From contig NZ_CP011773.1 in assembly GCF_001021385.1 (NCBI RefSeq), forward strand, positions 2,604,001-2,668,000: a DNA stretch of 64,000 nucleotides, given 5' to 3'. Made by a program: the position numbers and the translations under genes. This document shows, in pieces, positions 50,615 through 60,805 of this stretch; the first letter of the stretch is position 1; every line of letters begins with the position of its first letter. The notes under the pieces are model-generated. The model had not been told where the DNA came from. It did no database searches and saw only the letters and a program-made list of their open reading frames with translations. This DNA comes from Mycobacterium sp. EPa45 (lineage in GTDB: Bacteria; Actinomycetota; Actinomycetes; Mycobacteriales; Mycobacteriaceae).

Positions 50615-53175
50615 GGGATCATCTCCTCATCGAGGGTTATTGGGGTGGAAGGGGATTCGAACCAGGGTTGCCAGCCGTTGCGGGTCCAGCGTTGCCACGG
50701 CGCTCCGTATGTCTCGCGCGCCGCCAGCGATATCCAGTCGTTGCCGAACAGGTGCTGCAGGATGGGGTTCCGTTCGACGATGGTGTCGATGCGACTCAGA
50801 GGGGCTTGAACCACCGCCTGAAGCCGGAGCGGTTCGTGCCGCAACCGGTCGCCGTCGGCCAGAGATTGCCACGGCAGCCCCAGTTGCAGGTCACCACTGT
50901 GCCCGGCCAGCACGCCGGCGGTGCCGACGACGTTGTGGATGGTTTTGGTTCCGGCGCCGAAGACTGCCGGTGCGACGGTGGAGAAGTAGTACTGGCAGTT
51001 GATCCATTGAGCGACCACCAGCGGTGCCGTGAGGATCGTCTCCAACGCGGCGCCGTGAGGGTCGACATCGGGATCGTAGGAGTGCAGGAAAGTGCGTCGC
51101 TGAAGATCCAACCCGGCTGAGACGTCACGCGGCGCGACGATGAAGGCCGCGTTGCCGGCCAGACCCCATTCGGGATATACCTGTGCCCAGTCGGTTGACC
51201 GAGCAGCGACGTGCCGTGCGGCCCGCTGTGGTGTGAGGGCCGGCCGAGCCCCGGGTAGCGTCGCGCACCGTTCGGCGGCCAGGTCGGCACCGGCGCGACT
51301 CAGGTCGGCAACTAAGCGGTCGACGTCGTCGTGATGATCCGCCGGAATCAGATGCCGATCGAGGATCGATACCCGGTCGGTGGCGGTGTCATGCTGGGCG
51401 GCAACGAAAACCGTGGAGTCGGGGATGTCGATACCCGCGCTGCGTAGTTCCTCGCGCACCTGGGTTTGGTTCAGGATCGCGACGGCGGTGCGGGCGTTGG
51501 GGCCGCCCGCTTGTCCGCCGCAGGCCCCGCAGTCCAGCGCGGCCTGGTACGGGTTGTTTTCCGTCGAACTGCCGTGCCCGCACAGCACCACGAGCCGGCC
51601 GAATCCTTTGACCAATCCCATTGTGGTCAAGGCCACTTGGGCATAGAGGGCTCGCTCACCCAGAGGTATGGCATCGACGTTCAGGTTGGTCGGCGCGTCA
51701 GGCACCGCGATACGGTGCAACCGCTGACGGAGCGCGCCCGTGAAGCCGGGGGTGAACGTTTTCATTGCCGACAGGGGCGCGGCCGCCCACCCGGCGACTT
51801 CGGCGAGCGTGAACGGTGCTGCCAGGGCCTCTTTGGCGCTGTGGAACGCCGACTCGGCACCTGCCAGGTCGAGTTCACCGGAAATCCGACGCGCCGCATG
51901 TTCAACTCCGTCGCGGGACGGCGCTTCGGAGATGTCGTAGTTCGGCGCGATGAGAACCGGGCACAGATCACTGGGTGCCCCGCCGAGCAAGTCAGTGAAT
52001 CTGATTGCTACAGCGAAGAATCCCGCGAATCCGAGGGTTTGGTAGCCGCCGAGTGGCTCGAGGTGCCGGCGCAATCCCTCCGAGCGGGTGTCGATGCACG
52101 TCACCAGCTGTGTATGCGCCGGCGTGCTGGTTTCGTTCTGCTCGGTGCGCAGTTCGCTGAGCAGTCGGTCGCGATAGTGATCTTCGAACGCATTCTGCCA
52201 CAGCAGGTCTCGCGCGGTGACCGGTAGAGCTGCCAGCACTCGAGCGGCGGCGGCGAGCTCGGCCTCGGTGACGCCGGCGAGCCCCCAGAACCGCACCAGA
52301 TGTGAAGCACGGTCGCGGGCGGACGGCGCTGCGGGCTCTGGGGCGGGGCGCAGGCTCCGGTCCTGATGGTTGCCGCCGAGCAGTGCGCTCTCGTAGGCCA
52401 GCCGAACGGCGAGGTACGCCAGGAGATCGATCCCGGTGTCTTCGCCGCTGCACCACTGGATGTGCGCGGCCCAGCCGGGCAGGCAGGTCAGATGGGCCTG
52501 CAGGTAGGCGATCCGCGCTTCCTCGGCTACGCCCAACGTCTCCAACGCTTCCAGCAGGGCATCGTCCGGGCGAGACGCGACCCGGCGAAGCCGTTGGCGG
52601 ACAGAGCGTTTCAATGTGTGGTCGCTGGCTGCCAGCGCCCGCCAGGCCGGATAGAACCCGTCGTCGCGACCGGGCATCGGCCAGGCGCCGTGACCGAAGT
52701 ATGCCGCGCACCATTTTCCGACTTGGGCATCGACGATTCGGGCGACCTGCGGATCGAGTTGTTCGGAGAAAGTCCGATAGCGGCGTACCTGTTCTGTGTG
52801 CCCGGGCCCGTGCAGAAGATCCGCCCTCAGTAACTCCACCGGTCTGACCTCGTACGCGCCGAGCTGCAGCGCTGGCATGTCGGGGAGGTTCGGGTAGCGG
52901 CGAGAGATCGCCGCATCGAGGTCGTCGTCGGTGATGCGCCCCGCTCGGTGCAGTTCGCGAAACTCCTGCAGCGCCAGCGTTCCGGGCATGCCGTAAAGGT
53001 CACCGGCTCGCCGAATCGCTTGTTCGAACGGCATGGTCTCCAGTCCGGCCAGCGGGTTGACCGCGATGAAGGTCGACAGCGGGTAGTGGGTGGGCAACAC
53101 CCGGGCGGCGAGTGCCACGTCGCTGCGCAGATGAGCCCGCCGGGTGTCGACGGTGGCGGTGTCGGTGACGGTCAT
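50611..53175 (-). CDS. dabA: DabA (DUF2309), zinc subunit of an inorganic carbon accumulation complex
   Basis: 854 residues from an ATG overlapping the dabB stop. DabA contains a beta-CA-like zinc site; the expected ligands are seen as C360 and D362 with R364 in QLVTCIDTRSEG, and H534 and C549 in LCGHGSSTENNPY and LDCGACGG. The N-terminal third is helical, with LPTHYPLSTFIAVNPLAGLE, also conserved in DUF2309. In chemolithoautotrophs DabA plus the NuoL-like DabB use the proton gradient to accumulate bicarbonate by hydrating CO2 on one side of the membrane. The catalytic set looks intact, so a working CO2/bicarbonate accumulation system is plausible in this heterotroph. Confidence 0.93.
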   Translation of the reverse strand: MTVTDTATVDTRRAHLRSDVALAARVLPTHYPLSTFIAVNPLAGLETMPFEQAIRRAGDLYGMPGTLALQEFRELHRAGRITDDDLDAAISRRYPNLPDMPALQLGAYEVRPVELLRADLLHGPGHTEQVRRYRTFSEQLDPQVARIVDAQVGKWCAAYFGHGAWPMPGRDDGFYPAWRALAASDHTLKRSVRQRLRRVASRPDDALLEALETLGVAEEARIAYLQAHLTCLPGWAAHIQWCSGEDTGIDLLAYLAVRLAYESALLGGNHQDRSLRPAPEPAAPSARDRASHLVRFWGLAGVTEAELAAAARVLAALPVTARDLLWQNAFEDHYRDRLLSELRTEQNETSTPAHTQLVTCIDTRSEGLRRHLEPLGGYQTLGFAGFFAVAIRFTDLLGGAPSDLCPVLIAPNYDISEAPSRDGVEHAARRISGELDLAGAESAFHSAKEALAAPFTLAEVAGWAAAPLSAMKTFTPGFTGALRQRLHRIAVPDAPTNLNVDAIPLGERALYAQVALTTMGLVKGFGRLVVLCGHGSSTENNPYQAALDCGACGGQAGGPNARTAVAILNQTQVREELRSAGIDIPDSTVFVAAQHDTATDRVSILDRHLIPADHHDDVDRLVADLSRAGADLAAERCATLPGARPALTPQRAARHVAARSTDWAQVYPEWGLAGNAAFIVAPRDVSAGLDLQRRTFLHSYDPDVDPHGAALETILTAPLVVAQWINCQYYFSTVAPAVFGAGTKTIHNVVGTAGVLAGHSGDLQLGLPWQSLADGDRLRHEPLRLQAVVQAPLSRIDTIVERNPILQHLFGNDWISLAARETYGAPWQRWTRNGWQPWFESPSTPITLDEEMIP

Positions 53176-54701
53176 GATCGTGCTCCTGTCAGGGGGGTGG
53201 GCAGGGAGGGTGCGATGTATCCGGTGCTGACGGCTCGTGCATAGATCGCCCGGTGGATCGCCGTGTCGGGCATCGATCGCACTACCGCCAACCCGGCCAG
53301 CACTGCGCTCACAGCCGCCGCGACGATCCAGGCGACTGCGGCGGGCGGTGTGGCCGTGGACAGGGCCGGAGCGAGGAAGTGGCTTGTCATGGTGATCAGG
53401 CCGAGATAGGCGGTCGCTACCGCGAATAGCACTGACGCGGCGGTGACGGCTGCGGCGGCGCTGCGGCGCCGCGTCAGCCAGCCCCAGGTGACGGCCGCGC
53501 CGGTAGCCAAGGCGAAGATCAGCAAGGCCTGTTCGGCGGCGTGCTGCCCCGGCGGCCAGGAAACGATCTGCACTGCTGTGTACAGCGCCAGGGCCGGCAA
53601 GACCGAGGCGCCGACTGCGGTGAGCGTGCGCCGACGCCGGCTCATCGCACGTGCCGGCGGCCGTGCGGACGCACGTCGCCGCGCAGCGATCGCTGATCCT
53701 GACGACAGGAACAGCGTCGCCTTGTAGAACCCGTGGGCGACGAGGTGGAAGATCGTCGCGGCCCAGAGGCCCAGGCCGCAGGTGAGGATCATGAAACCCA
53801 TCTGTGCCATCGTCGAATTGGCAAGCGCGCCTTTGACGTCCGCCCTAACCAGCATGACCACCGCGCCATAGGTCAGGGTCGCGGCACCGGCCGCGATCGT
53901 GATAGCGCGGGCCAGGTCACCGGAGACCACGGGCGCCAGACGTACGAGCAGGATGCCGCCGGCGTTGACCACCCCCGCGTGCAGCAGCGCAGACACCGGT
54001 GTGGGTGCAGCGAGCGTGGCCGGCAACCATCGGTGGAAAGGCCACTGTGCGGATCGGGAGAGGGCGGCGATCACCACCAGACATGCGATCGTCGGCACGA
54101 GCGGTCCGTCGCGTTCTGCGACGTTCAGCGCGCGCAGGTCGATCGAACCCCAGTGGGCCGTCGCCAAGGCCACAGCTGTCCACAGCGCCAAGTCGCCGAT
54201 CACGAAGGCCGTGGCGGTGCGACGCACGCCGTCGCGCGCGGCGGGTAGATGCCAGTACATGCCCAGCAACAAGCAGAGCGCGACGCCTGCGATCGTCCAG
54301 CTGAGCGCGAGCCCGAACAGAGTCGTCGCGGTGACCAGCCCGGCTGATGCCGACGTCAGCAGTGAGGCGCCGGCGGTGAACCACGCGGCTCGCCGGTCCC
54401 CGGCCAGATACCGGATGGCAAAGACCTGCACCACGGTGCTGACGCCGAATATCAGCAGCAGCAGCACCGCGGCCAGTCGATCGACCGCCACAACCAGCCC
54501 GCCGACGGCGGTGGTCACGGGCGGCTCACGCCCCGCCTCGACGGCTAGCGCGGCCGCCGCGAGGAAGCCGAAGGCGGCGACCACTGCGCCGCCACGGCCC
54601 AACACGCGACCGCCGCGGGGGCTCCAAACAGCCGCTACCAGTGCGAACGCCGCCGGAGCGGTCAACATCATCAGGAGAAGTTCGTTCGAGTCGGTCAACA
54701 T
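53172..54701 (-). CDS. dabB: DabB, NuoL-like proton-conducting membrane subunit
   Basis: 509 residues from the ATG at 54701; a TTG at 54710 is possible. About fourteen hydrophobic helices are visible, in the antiporter/NuoL mould. VFAIRYLAGDRRAAWFTAG is the opening pattern, SRSAQWPFHRWLPATLAAPT the conserved core helix, and TPVSALLHAGVVNAGGILLV the proton-path helix with the conserved His. VKGALANSTMAQMGFM ends the core. It lacks the long lateral helix of NuoL and pairs with DabA by the 4-bp overlap. It is the first gene of the operon and faces the divergent winged-helix gene across a palindromic region. Confidence 0.9.
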   Translation of the reverse strand: MLTDSNELLLMMLTAPAAFALVAAVWSPRGGRVLGRGGAVVAAFGFLAAAALAVEAGREPPVTTAVGGLVVAVDRLAAVLLLLIFGVSTVVQVFAIRYLAGDRRAAWFTAGASLLTSASAGLVTATTLFGLALSWTIAGVALCLLLGMYWHLPAARDGVRRTATAFVIGDLALWTAVALATAHWGSIDLRALNVAERDGPLVPTIACLVVIAALSRSAQWPFHRWLPATLAAPTPVSALLHAGVVNAGGILLVRLAPVVSGDLARAITIAAGAATLTYGAVVMLVRADVKGALANSTMAQMGFMILTCGLGLWAATIFHLVAHGFYKATLFLSSGSAIAARRRASARPPARAMSRRRRTLTAVGASVLPALALYTAVQIVSWPPGQHAAEQALLIFALATGAAVTWGWLTRRRSAAAAVTAASVLFAVATAYLGLITMTSHFLAPALSTATPPAAVAWIVAAAVSAVLAGLAVVRSMPDTAIHRAIYARAVSTGYIAPSLPTPLTGARS

Positions 54702-54702
54702 G

Positions 54703-54758
54703 CGACACAAATTACGTGTATTAAAATACGTATGTCAAGCTTCGGGAATTATGTGTCG
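54703..54758. promoter_or_regulatory. Palindromic regulatory region of the DAB operon
   Basis: An AT-rich block, unusual here, contains nested dyads. The outer pair is CGACACAAATT (54703-54713) and AATTATGTGTCG (54747-54758). The inner pair is TACGT (54713-54717) and ACGTA (54728-54732) around an AT-rich centre. It overlaps the DabB start region and is the likely site of the divergent winged-helix regulator. Confidence 0.6.
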
Positions 54759-54826
54759 TATATGAGCGTGTCGTCGACTGGCGCGTGTTGTTTCAGGTAT
54801 TGCTAGTGACGAACTACGATTCCGGT

Positions 54827-55123
54827 ATGGCGGAGTGGACGTTTCTGACGAACCACGCTCACACCCTGTTGTGCATCGCGCGTGATCCGGGAATCCGCTT
54901 GCGCGACGTCGCCGAGCGCGTGGGGGTGACCGAACGTGCGGCCCAACGCATCGTCGCCGACCTGGTCGAAGCCGGTTATCTCGACCGGCTGCGCGAAGGG
55001 CGGCGCAACTACTACCGGATCCGGGCCGATCGACCATTGCGACATCCGGTCGAACACGGTCATCGCATCGGCGAGATCCTGGCGGTGTTGCATGAGTCGA
55101 AGGATTCCGGCGAGGGCTCCTGA
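54827..55123 (+). CDS. Winged-helix transcriptional regulator divergent from dabBA
   Basis: 98 residues from the ATG at 54827; a GTG at 54806 would add seven. The winged-helix domain reads FLTNHAHTLLCIARDPGIRL, RDVAERVGVTERAAQRIVAD and LVEAGYLDRLREGRRNYYR, an ArsR/MarR-like pattern with a clear recognition helix. A short C-terminal helix (GHRIGEILAVLHESKD) may dimerise. Position and the AT-rich dyads next to it suggest it controls dabB. There are no cysteine or histidine metal sites of the ArsR type, so it probably senses another signal. Confidence 0.85.
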   Translation: MAEWTFLTNHAHTLLCIARDPGIRLRDVAERVGVTERAAQRIVADLVEAGYLDRLREGRRNYYRIRADRPLRHPVEHGHRIGEILAVLHESKDSGEGS

Positions 55124-55128
55124 GCAGC

Positions 55129-56238
55129 TCACAGACTCCTACTGATGCCTGCCCTGCTGCGAATCTGGTTTCCCCCCAACCGTTTTGCCTCATACATCGC
55201 CGTATCGGCCGCGTCCACGAGGTGCGTGAGCGTCGCAGCGATGCTGTCCCCGCCGATCTCGGCCAGGGCGATGGCCGCCACGCCGACACTCGCCGTCACT
55301 CCGCCCGGCGTGGCGGCGACGGCGGCGCGACACCGTTCGGCACACGCCGAGGGATCGTCCGTCGCGGTCAGTTCGGCGATCAGGAATTCCTCACCGCCCG
55401 GCCGGGCCACCACCGCGTTCATGGCGCTGGCGCGTCGCAGGTTGTCGGCGACCGCTACCAGCACCGTGTCCCCGTACCCGTGACCGTACGTGTCGTTGAT
55501 CTGTTTGAACCCGTCCAGGTCGACCATGACCACGGCCAACCACCGCGCCGAGAGCGTGTCTCCTGCTGCGACCAGCCGTAGCGCGGATTGATAGAAGCCC
55601 CGACGGTTTCGCAGACCGGTCAGCGGGTCGGTGTGCGACATCATCGCGTCCAGCGTCAGGAAGTGCAGCAACACCTGGCCCGAGAACGGGACCGCGAGCA
55701 CCGCGATCGCCACGCCGACCACATGGCCCACTGCCAGCGCGGCGTCGCCTTCGCCGGCCACCCGCACCGCGGCGACACCCGTGGCCACCGCCGCGTTGGC
55801 CAGCGTGGCCGCCAGGATCCGACTGGAATGGAACAGGGCGACGTAGCCGGCCAGGGGAGCGAAAGTGGTGCAGGCCAACAAACCGGTCAACGGGCTACCG
55901 GCGATCAAGCAGGCGATGGTCACGCACACGTTGCCGCCGAGGGCGAACAGGGTGGACTGCCGGTGACTCGGCCAACCCGCCAACCAGATGCCGGCGCCGC
56001 CTGCGCACAGCAGCGAGATCACCATTGCCGCCGCCCGGTGCACTTCACCCTGGGGTCCGGACGGGCTGAACAGCATCACGATCGGCACCGCAGCAAGGAC
56101 CACGACGATGGACGCGATCATGAAACGGGCGAAGCGCTGCAATTGGCGGGATGCCAGGTATTCGGACAGCCAGCCGTACTGATCTGGCTGGCGCCACCAC
56201 TGCCGGATCGACGCCGCGAGGCCTACGTCGTTGTGCAT
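55129..56238 (-). CDS. Membrane-bound diguanylate cyclase (GGDEF domain)
   Basis: 369 residues from the ATG at 56238. Six or so membrane helices occupy about 35-200 (FMIASIVVVLAAVPIVMLF, VGHVVGVAIAVLAVPFSGQV). A GGDEF domain follows: SHTDPLTGLRNRRGFYQSAL, VVMVDLDGFKQINDTYGHGY and the active-site loop as GGEEF in ARPGGEEFLIA, the common active variant. No EAL domain is present. It should make c-di-GMP at the membrane. It follows car on the same strand, but a strong hairpin lies between. It ends five bases from the winged-helix gene, tail to tail. Confidence 0.9.
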   Translation of the reverse strand: MHNDVGLAASIRQWWRQPDQYGWLSEYLASRQLQRFARFMIASIVVVLAAVPIVMLFSPSGPQGEVHRAAAMVISLLCAGGAGIWLAGWPSHRQSTLFALGGNVCVTIACLIAGSPLTGLLACTTFAPLAGYVALFHSSRILAATLANAAVATGVAAVRVAGEGDAALAVGHVVGVAIAVLAVPFSGQVLLHFLTLDAMMSHTDPLTGLRNRRGFYQSALRLVAAGDTLSARWLAVVMVDLDGFKQINDTYGHGYGDTVLVAVADNLRRASAMNAVVARPGGEEFLIAELTATDDPSACAERCRAAVAATPGGVTASVGVAAIALAEIGGDSIAATLTHLVDAADTAMYEAKRLGGNQIRSRAGISRSL

Positions 56239-56342
56239 GTGCTCCCGAACCGGCCGCAGCCTGCCCCCCGGAGGGCTGGAAGCCTGGACGAATAGTACTC
56301 GTCGCATCTGCGCTGCGCCGGACGAGGTGCGCCCACCGAAAG

Positions 56343-56387
56343 CGACACCAGGGTCGTCGATCCTGATTGATCGCGACCCTGGTGTCG
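56343..56387 (-). terminator. Strong hairpin after car
   Basis: CGACACCAGGGTCG (56343-56356) and its perfect complement CGACCCTGGTGTCG (56374-56387) make a 14-bp stem, extended inward by CGATC/GATCG after a one-base bulge. It lies 11 bp past the car stop and before the diguanylate cyclase gene, and probably terminates car. Confidence 0.8.
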
Positions 56388-56397
56388 ATTTCGTGAG

Positions 56398-59300
56398 TTA
56401 CAGCAGGCCCAGCAGCTGCAAGTCGGTGATGTACTTGACGATGATCTCCGACGACACATGCGGAATGTCTTTGTCCGGACCGATTTTCGCGTCTTGAACC
56501 GCGGCGCGGAACCGCTCGGTCGGGGCGATCGATCCGCGGACCGGCCGCTCCGGGTGCTGATAGTTGTGCAGCAGCGGCAGCAGCGAGCCCTGGCGCTGGC
56601 GGTCGGGCAGAGCGCGCATCGCCGTCTCGAACCGCTGCAGCCATGCGCCGTAGTCGGCGATCCGCTGGATCGGGTAGCCGGCCTCGATCAGCCAGTCGAC
56701 GAACTCGTCGAGTCCGATGCCGTCGTCGTAGGGGTTCATGACGTGGTAGGTCTCGAACCCTTCGGTCACCGACGAACCCAGCGTGGAGATCGCCTCGGCA
56801 ATGAATTCAACTGGGAGACCGTCGTAGTGGGCGCGCTGGCGGTTGCCGTCGGCGGCGAGCTCGTAGAACGACGCCGGGGCGATTCCAGTGGCCACCAGGC
56901 TCAGCATCATGCGGGTGAACATGTCGGGCAGGTTGAGCTGTCCGCCGTAAGTGGTGTCGGCCAGAATCATGTCGCAGCGGAACACCGAGACCGGCAGACC
57001 GCACAGGTCGTTGGCCTCACGGAGCAGCACCTCGCCGGCCCATTTGCTGTTGCCGTAACCATTGGCGTACGAGTCGTCGACCGCCCGGGTCGCGCTGATC
57101 TCGCGGATGTCACCGTCCTCGGTGAATCGCCCCGGCGCGATGCCGGCGCCCACGCCGATCGTCGACACGTAGATGAACGGCTTCTGCTTGGTGGTCAAAG
57201 CGATCCGGATGAGTTCAGCGGTACCAACAGCGTTGGGCCCGAACAGCTCCCGATAGGGCAGCACGTGGTTGACCAGTGCGGCCGGATCGACGATCAGGTC
57301 GACGGTGTCGGCCAGTCGCTGCCAGGTCTGCGGGTCCAGACCGAGGTTCTCCTCGCCCTTGTCGCCGGCGATCACCTCGAGATGCTCGGCGGCCAACTGC
57401 CGGTAGTGCGCCAGCAGCTTGGGGTCACCACTGTCGAACGTGGCGTCCAGGCGGGCGCGCGCGGCCTGGTCGTCCTTCGCGCGTACCAGGCAGATAACCT
57501 TGCCGTCGACCAGGTTCATCCGCTCCAGCCAGTCCAGCGCCAGGTAGCGTCCGAGGAATCCGGTTGCGCCGGTGAGTAATACAGTTCGGATCTCGCTGGC
57601 CGGTCCGGGCAGCTGCGGCGCGGCGGCCAGGGTGGCGCCGTCGACGAAGCGATCCAGCGTGAGATCAAGGGCGTGCGCTTCGGTGGCCCCGGCGCCGTGT
57701 ACGGAGGCGAACGTCGGGCGCTTGCTTCCCGAGCCGCGCTGCGCCTCGATGTAGCCGGCGATGGCCTGCAGGTCGTTGGCCGGGCTGACGATCACGCTCA
57801 CCGGGACCTCGACGCCGAAGATCTCGTCGAGCAGATTGGCGAATGTCAACGCCGACAGCGAGTCTCCGCCGAGATCGGTGAAGTGGGCATCGGATTGCAG
57901 GTCTGCTGTCGCCGCCCCCAGCAGCGCGCCGGCGGCGCGGGTGACGGTCTCCAGCGCTGGTGCATCGGCGCCGCTCTGCCGCAGCGCCCGCAGTTCATCG
58001 GCCTGCCCGTCGGCCAGATCGACATACAACTGCTCGAGTGCCGACCCGTAGCGTTCCTTCAGCCGGGGCCATGCGAGCTTGCGGATACCGGTCAGAAGTC
58101 CGTTTTCTATCGTGAAAGGCGTTGTCTCGATGAGGAAGTCCCGTGGAATCTCATAGGACTGCAATCCGGCGCCGCGGGCCACCTCCTGCAGCGACTCGGC
58201 GATCAGCGCCTTGAGTTCCGTCGCATCGTGGGCGGCGGCGGCCTCAGCGGTCGGTACGACGACGGCCAGCAGGTAGGGCCGAGCGCTGTTGCCGTACAGG
58301 TAAATCTGGTGCACGACGGGGCTGCGTCCGAAGGCGGCCTCGAGCTTGGAGACCGTGACGAATTCACCCTGCGACAGCTTGAGAACGTTGTTGCGCCGGT
58401 CGACGTACTGCAAATGGTCGGCAGCGGTCTCGGCGACGATGTCACCGGTGCGGTAGTAGCCGTCCTCGTCGAACATCGCTGCGGTGATCTCTGGCCGCTT
58501 GTAGTAGCCGGGGAACAGCTGCGTCGACTTCACCAGCAGCTCGCCCCGGGGGTGCGGCAGGTCGGTGCCGAAGTAGCCCAACTCGGGAACATCGACCAGC
58601 TTGTAGTCGGTGACGGGTGGGCGGCGCACCACGCCGTCGACGAACACCGCGCCAGCCTCGGTGGATCCATAACCCTCGACCAGGTGCATGTCCAGGAAGT
58701 CCTCGACCCACGATTTGAGTTCGGGCGCGATCGGCGCCGAACCGGTCATCACGGAGACGAATCGGCCGCCCAACAGGCTGACCCGCTTCTCGGCGAACAC
58801 CTGTGCTTTCTCGGCGCCGCTGCGGTCGATCTCGCTCTGGACTTCTTGGTGGATCATGTCCCATACCCGCGGCACCAGGTTCAGCTGGGTCGGGCGGGTC
58901 AGTGCCAGATCTTCCAGGAATGTCGACAAATCGGGGCGGGCGGCGAAATACACTGTGCCACCGGAACTGAGCGACCCGTACAGAGCGCCGCGCCCCATCA
59001 CGTGACTCATCGGCATGAAGCTCAACACGATCGACGGGAATGCGCCGTGGCTGTCGTCCCAGTGTCCCGCGGCCGCGCGCCACATGTCGGCCACCTTGTG
59101 GGCCGGGTACATCGCGCCCTTCGGGGCGCCGGTACTGCCGGAGGTGTAGATCAACAGGGCCAACGGGTCGTCCTCGCCGGCGTCGGCGATCGCGACGGAT
59201 GCGCCGGCGCCTCGGCCGATTTCGTCGGCGAGTGTGACCACCTCGACGCCGTCTAGCCGCTCCCTGGCGGCGGTCAGCGCGTCACGCTGGTCGTCGATCT

Positions 59301-59880
59301 CGGGTCGGAAATCGAAGACCACCAACCGTTTCGGGGCCGGCCCGGCCGACACGAGCTCGACCGCGTCATCGAGGTAGTCGATGCTCGACGCGACGACGAC
59401 CGGCTCGGTCTCGGCGATGATCGGCTGCAGTTGCGCGACGACAGCACTGGTCTGCAGCGGCACGGACACCGCGCCCAGTTGCGTCAGGGCGATGTCGATG
59501 ACGGTGTAGTCGACACTGGTGAACCCGAGGATGGCGACGCGGTCGCCCGCGGTGACCGGACCGGCGGACCAGGCGCCGGCGACCGCCTGGACGCGATCCC
59601 ACACTTGGCGGTAGGTGATCGTGTCGAACTGCGGCAGCAGTTCGGGGGTGGTGCGCTGCGTCTGGGCGTCCCGGACGAATCGCACGGCGCGCTGGCCGAG
59701 CGCGGGGCGGTCGGCGTAGCCCTCGAAGATGGTCTTGATGAGGTCGGGGAGGCGCAGGCCGGGTTGATCGGCGGCCGCGGTCACCTCGGGGTCGGGCGCG
59801 GCGGCGGCGAACTGAGGGTCGGTCGCGTAGAGATCGGCAACGCGCTGCTCGAAACGGGCTTCGCGAGTATCAGTCGGCAT
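56398..59880 (-). CDS. car: Carboxylic acid reductase (adenylation-PCP-reductase)
   Basis: 1160 residues from the ATG at 59880, preceded by TGGAG. The adenylation domain (1-640) has [17 protein letters not shown] and [10 protein letters not shown]. The carrier domain carries the phosphopantetheine Ser674 in [12 protein letters not shown]. The reductase domain (from about 760) has [20 protein letters not shown] and the Tyr/Lys pair in [15 protein letters not shown]. The enzyme activates a carboxylic acid with ATP, loads it on the carrier and releases the aldehyde using NADPH; a phosphopantetheinyl transferase is needed. It is the orthologue in position of fadD9 (Rv2590). An upstream inverted repeat suggests TetR-type control. 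Confidence 0.96.
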   Translation of the reverse strand: MPTDTREARFEQRVADLYATDPQFAAAAPDPEVTAAADQPGLRLPDLIKTIFEGYADRPALGQRAVRFVRDAQTQRTTPELLPQFDTITYRQVWDRVQAVAGAWSAGPVTAGDRVAILGFTSVDYTVIDIALTQLGAVSVPLQTSAVVAQLQPIIAETEPVVVASSIDYLDDAVELVSAGPAPKRLVVFDFRPEIDDQRDALTAARERLDGVEVVTLADEIGRGAGASVAIADAGEDDPLALLIYTSGSTGAPKGAMYPAHKVADMWRAAAGHWDDSHGAFPSIVLSFMPMSHVMGRGALYGSLSSGGTVYFAARPDLSTFLEDLALTRPTQLNLVPRVWDMIHQEVQSEIDRSGAEKAQVFAEKRVSLLGGRFVSVMTGSAPIAPELKSWVEDFLDMHLVEGYGSTEAGAVFVDGVVRRPPVTDYKLVDVPELGYFGTDLPHPRGELLVKSTQLFPGYYKRPEITAAMFDEDGYYRTGDIVAETAADHLQYVDRRNNVLKLSQGEFVTVSKLEAAFGRSPVVHQIYLYGNSARPYLLAVVVPTAEAAAAHDATELKALIAESLQEVARGAGLQSYEIPRDFLIETTPFTIENGLLTGIRKLAWPRLKERYGSALEQLYVDLADGQADELRALRQSGADAPALETVTRAAGALLGAATADLQSDAHFTDLGGDSLSALTFANLLDEIFGVEVPVSVIVSPANDLQAIAGYIEAQRGSGSKRPTFASVHGAGATEAHALDLTLDRFVDGATLAAAPQLPGPASEIRTVLLTGATGFLGRYLALDWLERMNLVDGKVICLVRAKDDQAARARLDATFDSGDPKLLAHYRQLAAEHLEVIAGDKGEENLGLDPQTWQRLADTVDLIVDPAALVNHVLPYRELFGPNAVGTAELIRIALTTKQKPFIYVSTIGVGAGIAPGRFTEDGDIREISATRAVDDSYANGYGNSKWAGEVLLREANDLCGLPVSVFRCDMILADTTYGGQLNLPDMFTRMMLSLVATGIAPASFYELAADGNRQRAHYDGLPVEFIAEAISTLGSSVTEGFETYHVMNPYDDGIGLDEFVDWLIEAGYPIQRIADYGAWLQRFETAMRALPDRQRQGSLLPLLHNYQHPERPVRGSIAPTERFRAAVQDAKIGPDKDIPHVSSEIIVKYITDLQLLGLL

Positions 59881-59948
59881 GACGAGACTCCATTGACAAG
59901 CTAGGGAAGAGGAAAGTGGCGGGCGCTTCGTTGCGCTCAAATAAAACT

Positions 59949-59967
59949 ACGTTAGCAAAACTAACGT
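59949..59967. promoter_or_regulatory. Inverted repeat upstream of car
   Basis: ACGTTAG (59949-59955), CAAAA, CTAACGT (59961-59967): a perfect 7-bp dyad 69 bp before the car start, in an AT-rich patch. It is a candidate operator for a TetR-type regulator encoded elsewhere. Confidence 0.6.
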
Positions 59968-60106
59968 TATTCCTCGGTCGACCCCGAGGCTAGGAACCGG
60001 GGCTGTGAACTTGCTCTCTGTCCGCTGCTCCGACTTCGTTAGAGGCCCGTGGCGCAGGGGTACCCGAGGTTCATCACGGGATGCACCCTTGAGCCAAGGA
60101 GTTGTC

Positions 60107-60805
60107 ATGAGAGACGTAGACACCCGCCTCGACCCGCGCGCGGGCCGGATGGAAATCGCGCGTAGCAGAGGCGCGGCCAGTGGTTTTCTGCTTGTCCTGC
60201 TCGGACTGTGGGGAGCGCTGATTCCCTTCGTCGGGCCGTATTTCAACTTCGCCTACGACCCGGATACGCCATGGACGTGGACCACGGCCCGTGGCTGGCT
60301 CGAGGTTTTGCCCGGCGCGGTGGCGGTATTGGGTGGCTTGCTGCTGTTGATGTCGCGAAACCGGGCCACCGCGGTGCTCGGTGGCTGGCTCGCGGTAATC
60401 GCCGGCGCGTGGTTCGTGGTCGGCCGACTGTTCGCGAGCCCCTGGGGCCTCGGTGACTTCGGGGGGCCGGTAGCAAGCAGCACCGCCGGCCAGGTCGCGC
60501 TGGAGCTGATGTTCTGGAGCGGGCTCGGCTCGCTGATCATCTTCTTCGGCGCCATGGCGTTGGGTCGAGTGTCGGTGCGCAGCTTGCGCGACGTCCGCTA
60601 CGCGACTCGTCCCGCGGGCGCCGACACCTATGCCGCTGAGCCGGTAGGCGCGGCGCCGGTCGCCGCTGCGCCTACGGAGCCGGTGGTCGAAGGGCATCGC
60701 CATCACGGACGTCAGGTCGCTGACGACGTCGAAGGCGAGCCCCGCCGGCGTCGCAGCTGGCGCGACATGTTCGGCGGCTCGCGCCGGACGCCCGTCGCGC
60801 ACTAG
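60107..60805 (+). CDS. Conserved mycobacterial membrane protein
   Basis: 232 residues from the ATG at 60107, with AAGGAG five bases upstream. Four membrane helices are visible: GFLLVLLGLWGALIPFVGPY, VLPGAVAVLGGLLLLM, AVLGGWLAVIAGAWFVVGRL and VALELMFWSGLGSLIIFFG. The C-terminal 70 residues are charged and cytoplasmic (GEPRRRRSWRDMFGGSRR). Proteins of this type are usually annotated as hypothetical; I see no enzymatic motif. It is divergent from car. Confidence 0.82.
   Translation: MRDVDTRLDPRAGRMEIARSRGAASGFLLVLLGLWGALIPFVGPYFNFAYDPDTPWTWTTARGWLEVLPGAVAVLGGLLLLMSRNRATAVLGGWLAVIAGAWFVVGRLFASPWGLGDFGGPVASSTAGQVALELMFWSGLGSLIIFFGAMALGRVSVRSLRDVRYATRPAGADTYAAEPVGAAPVAAAPTEPVVEGHRHHGRQVADDVEGEPRRRRSWRDMFGGSRRTPVAH

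Noticed and set aside
57673..59256. A 527-codon plus-strand frame opposite car
   Set aside because: Antisense to a complete three-domain carboxylic acid reductase with all motifs.
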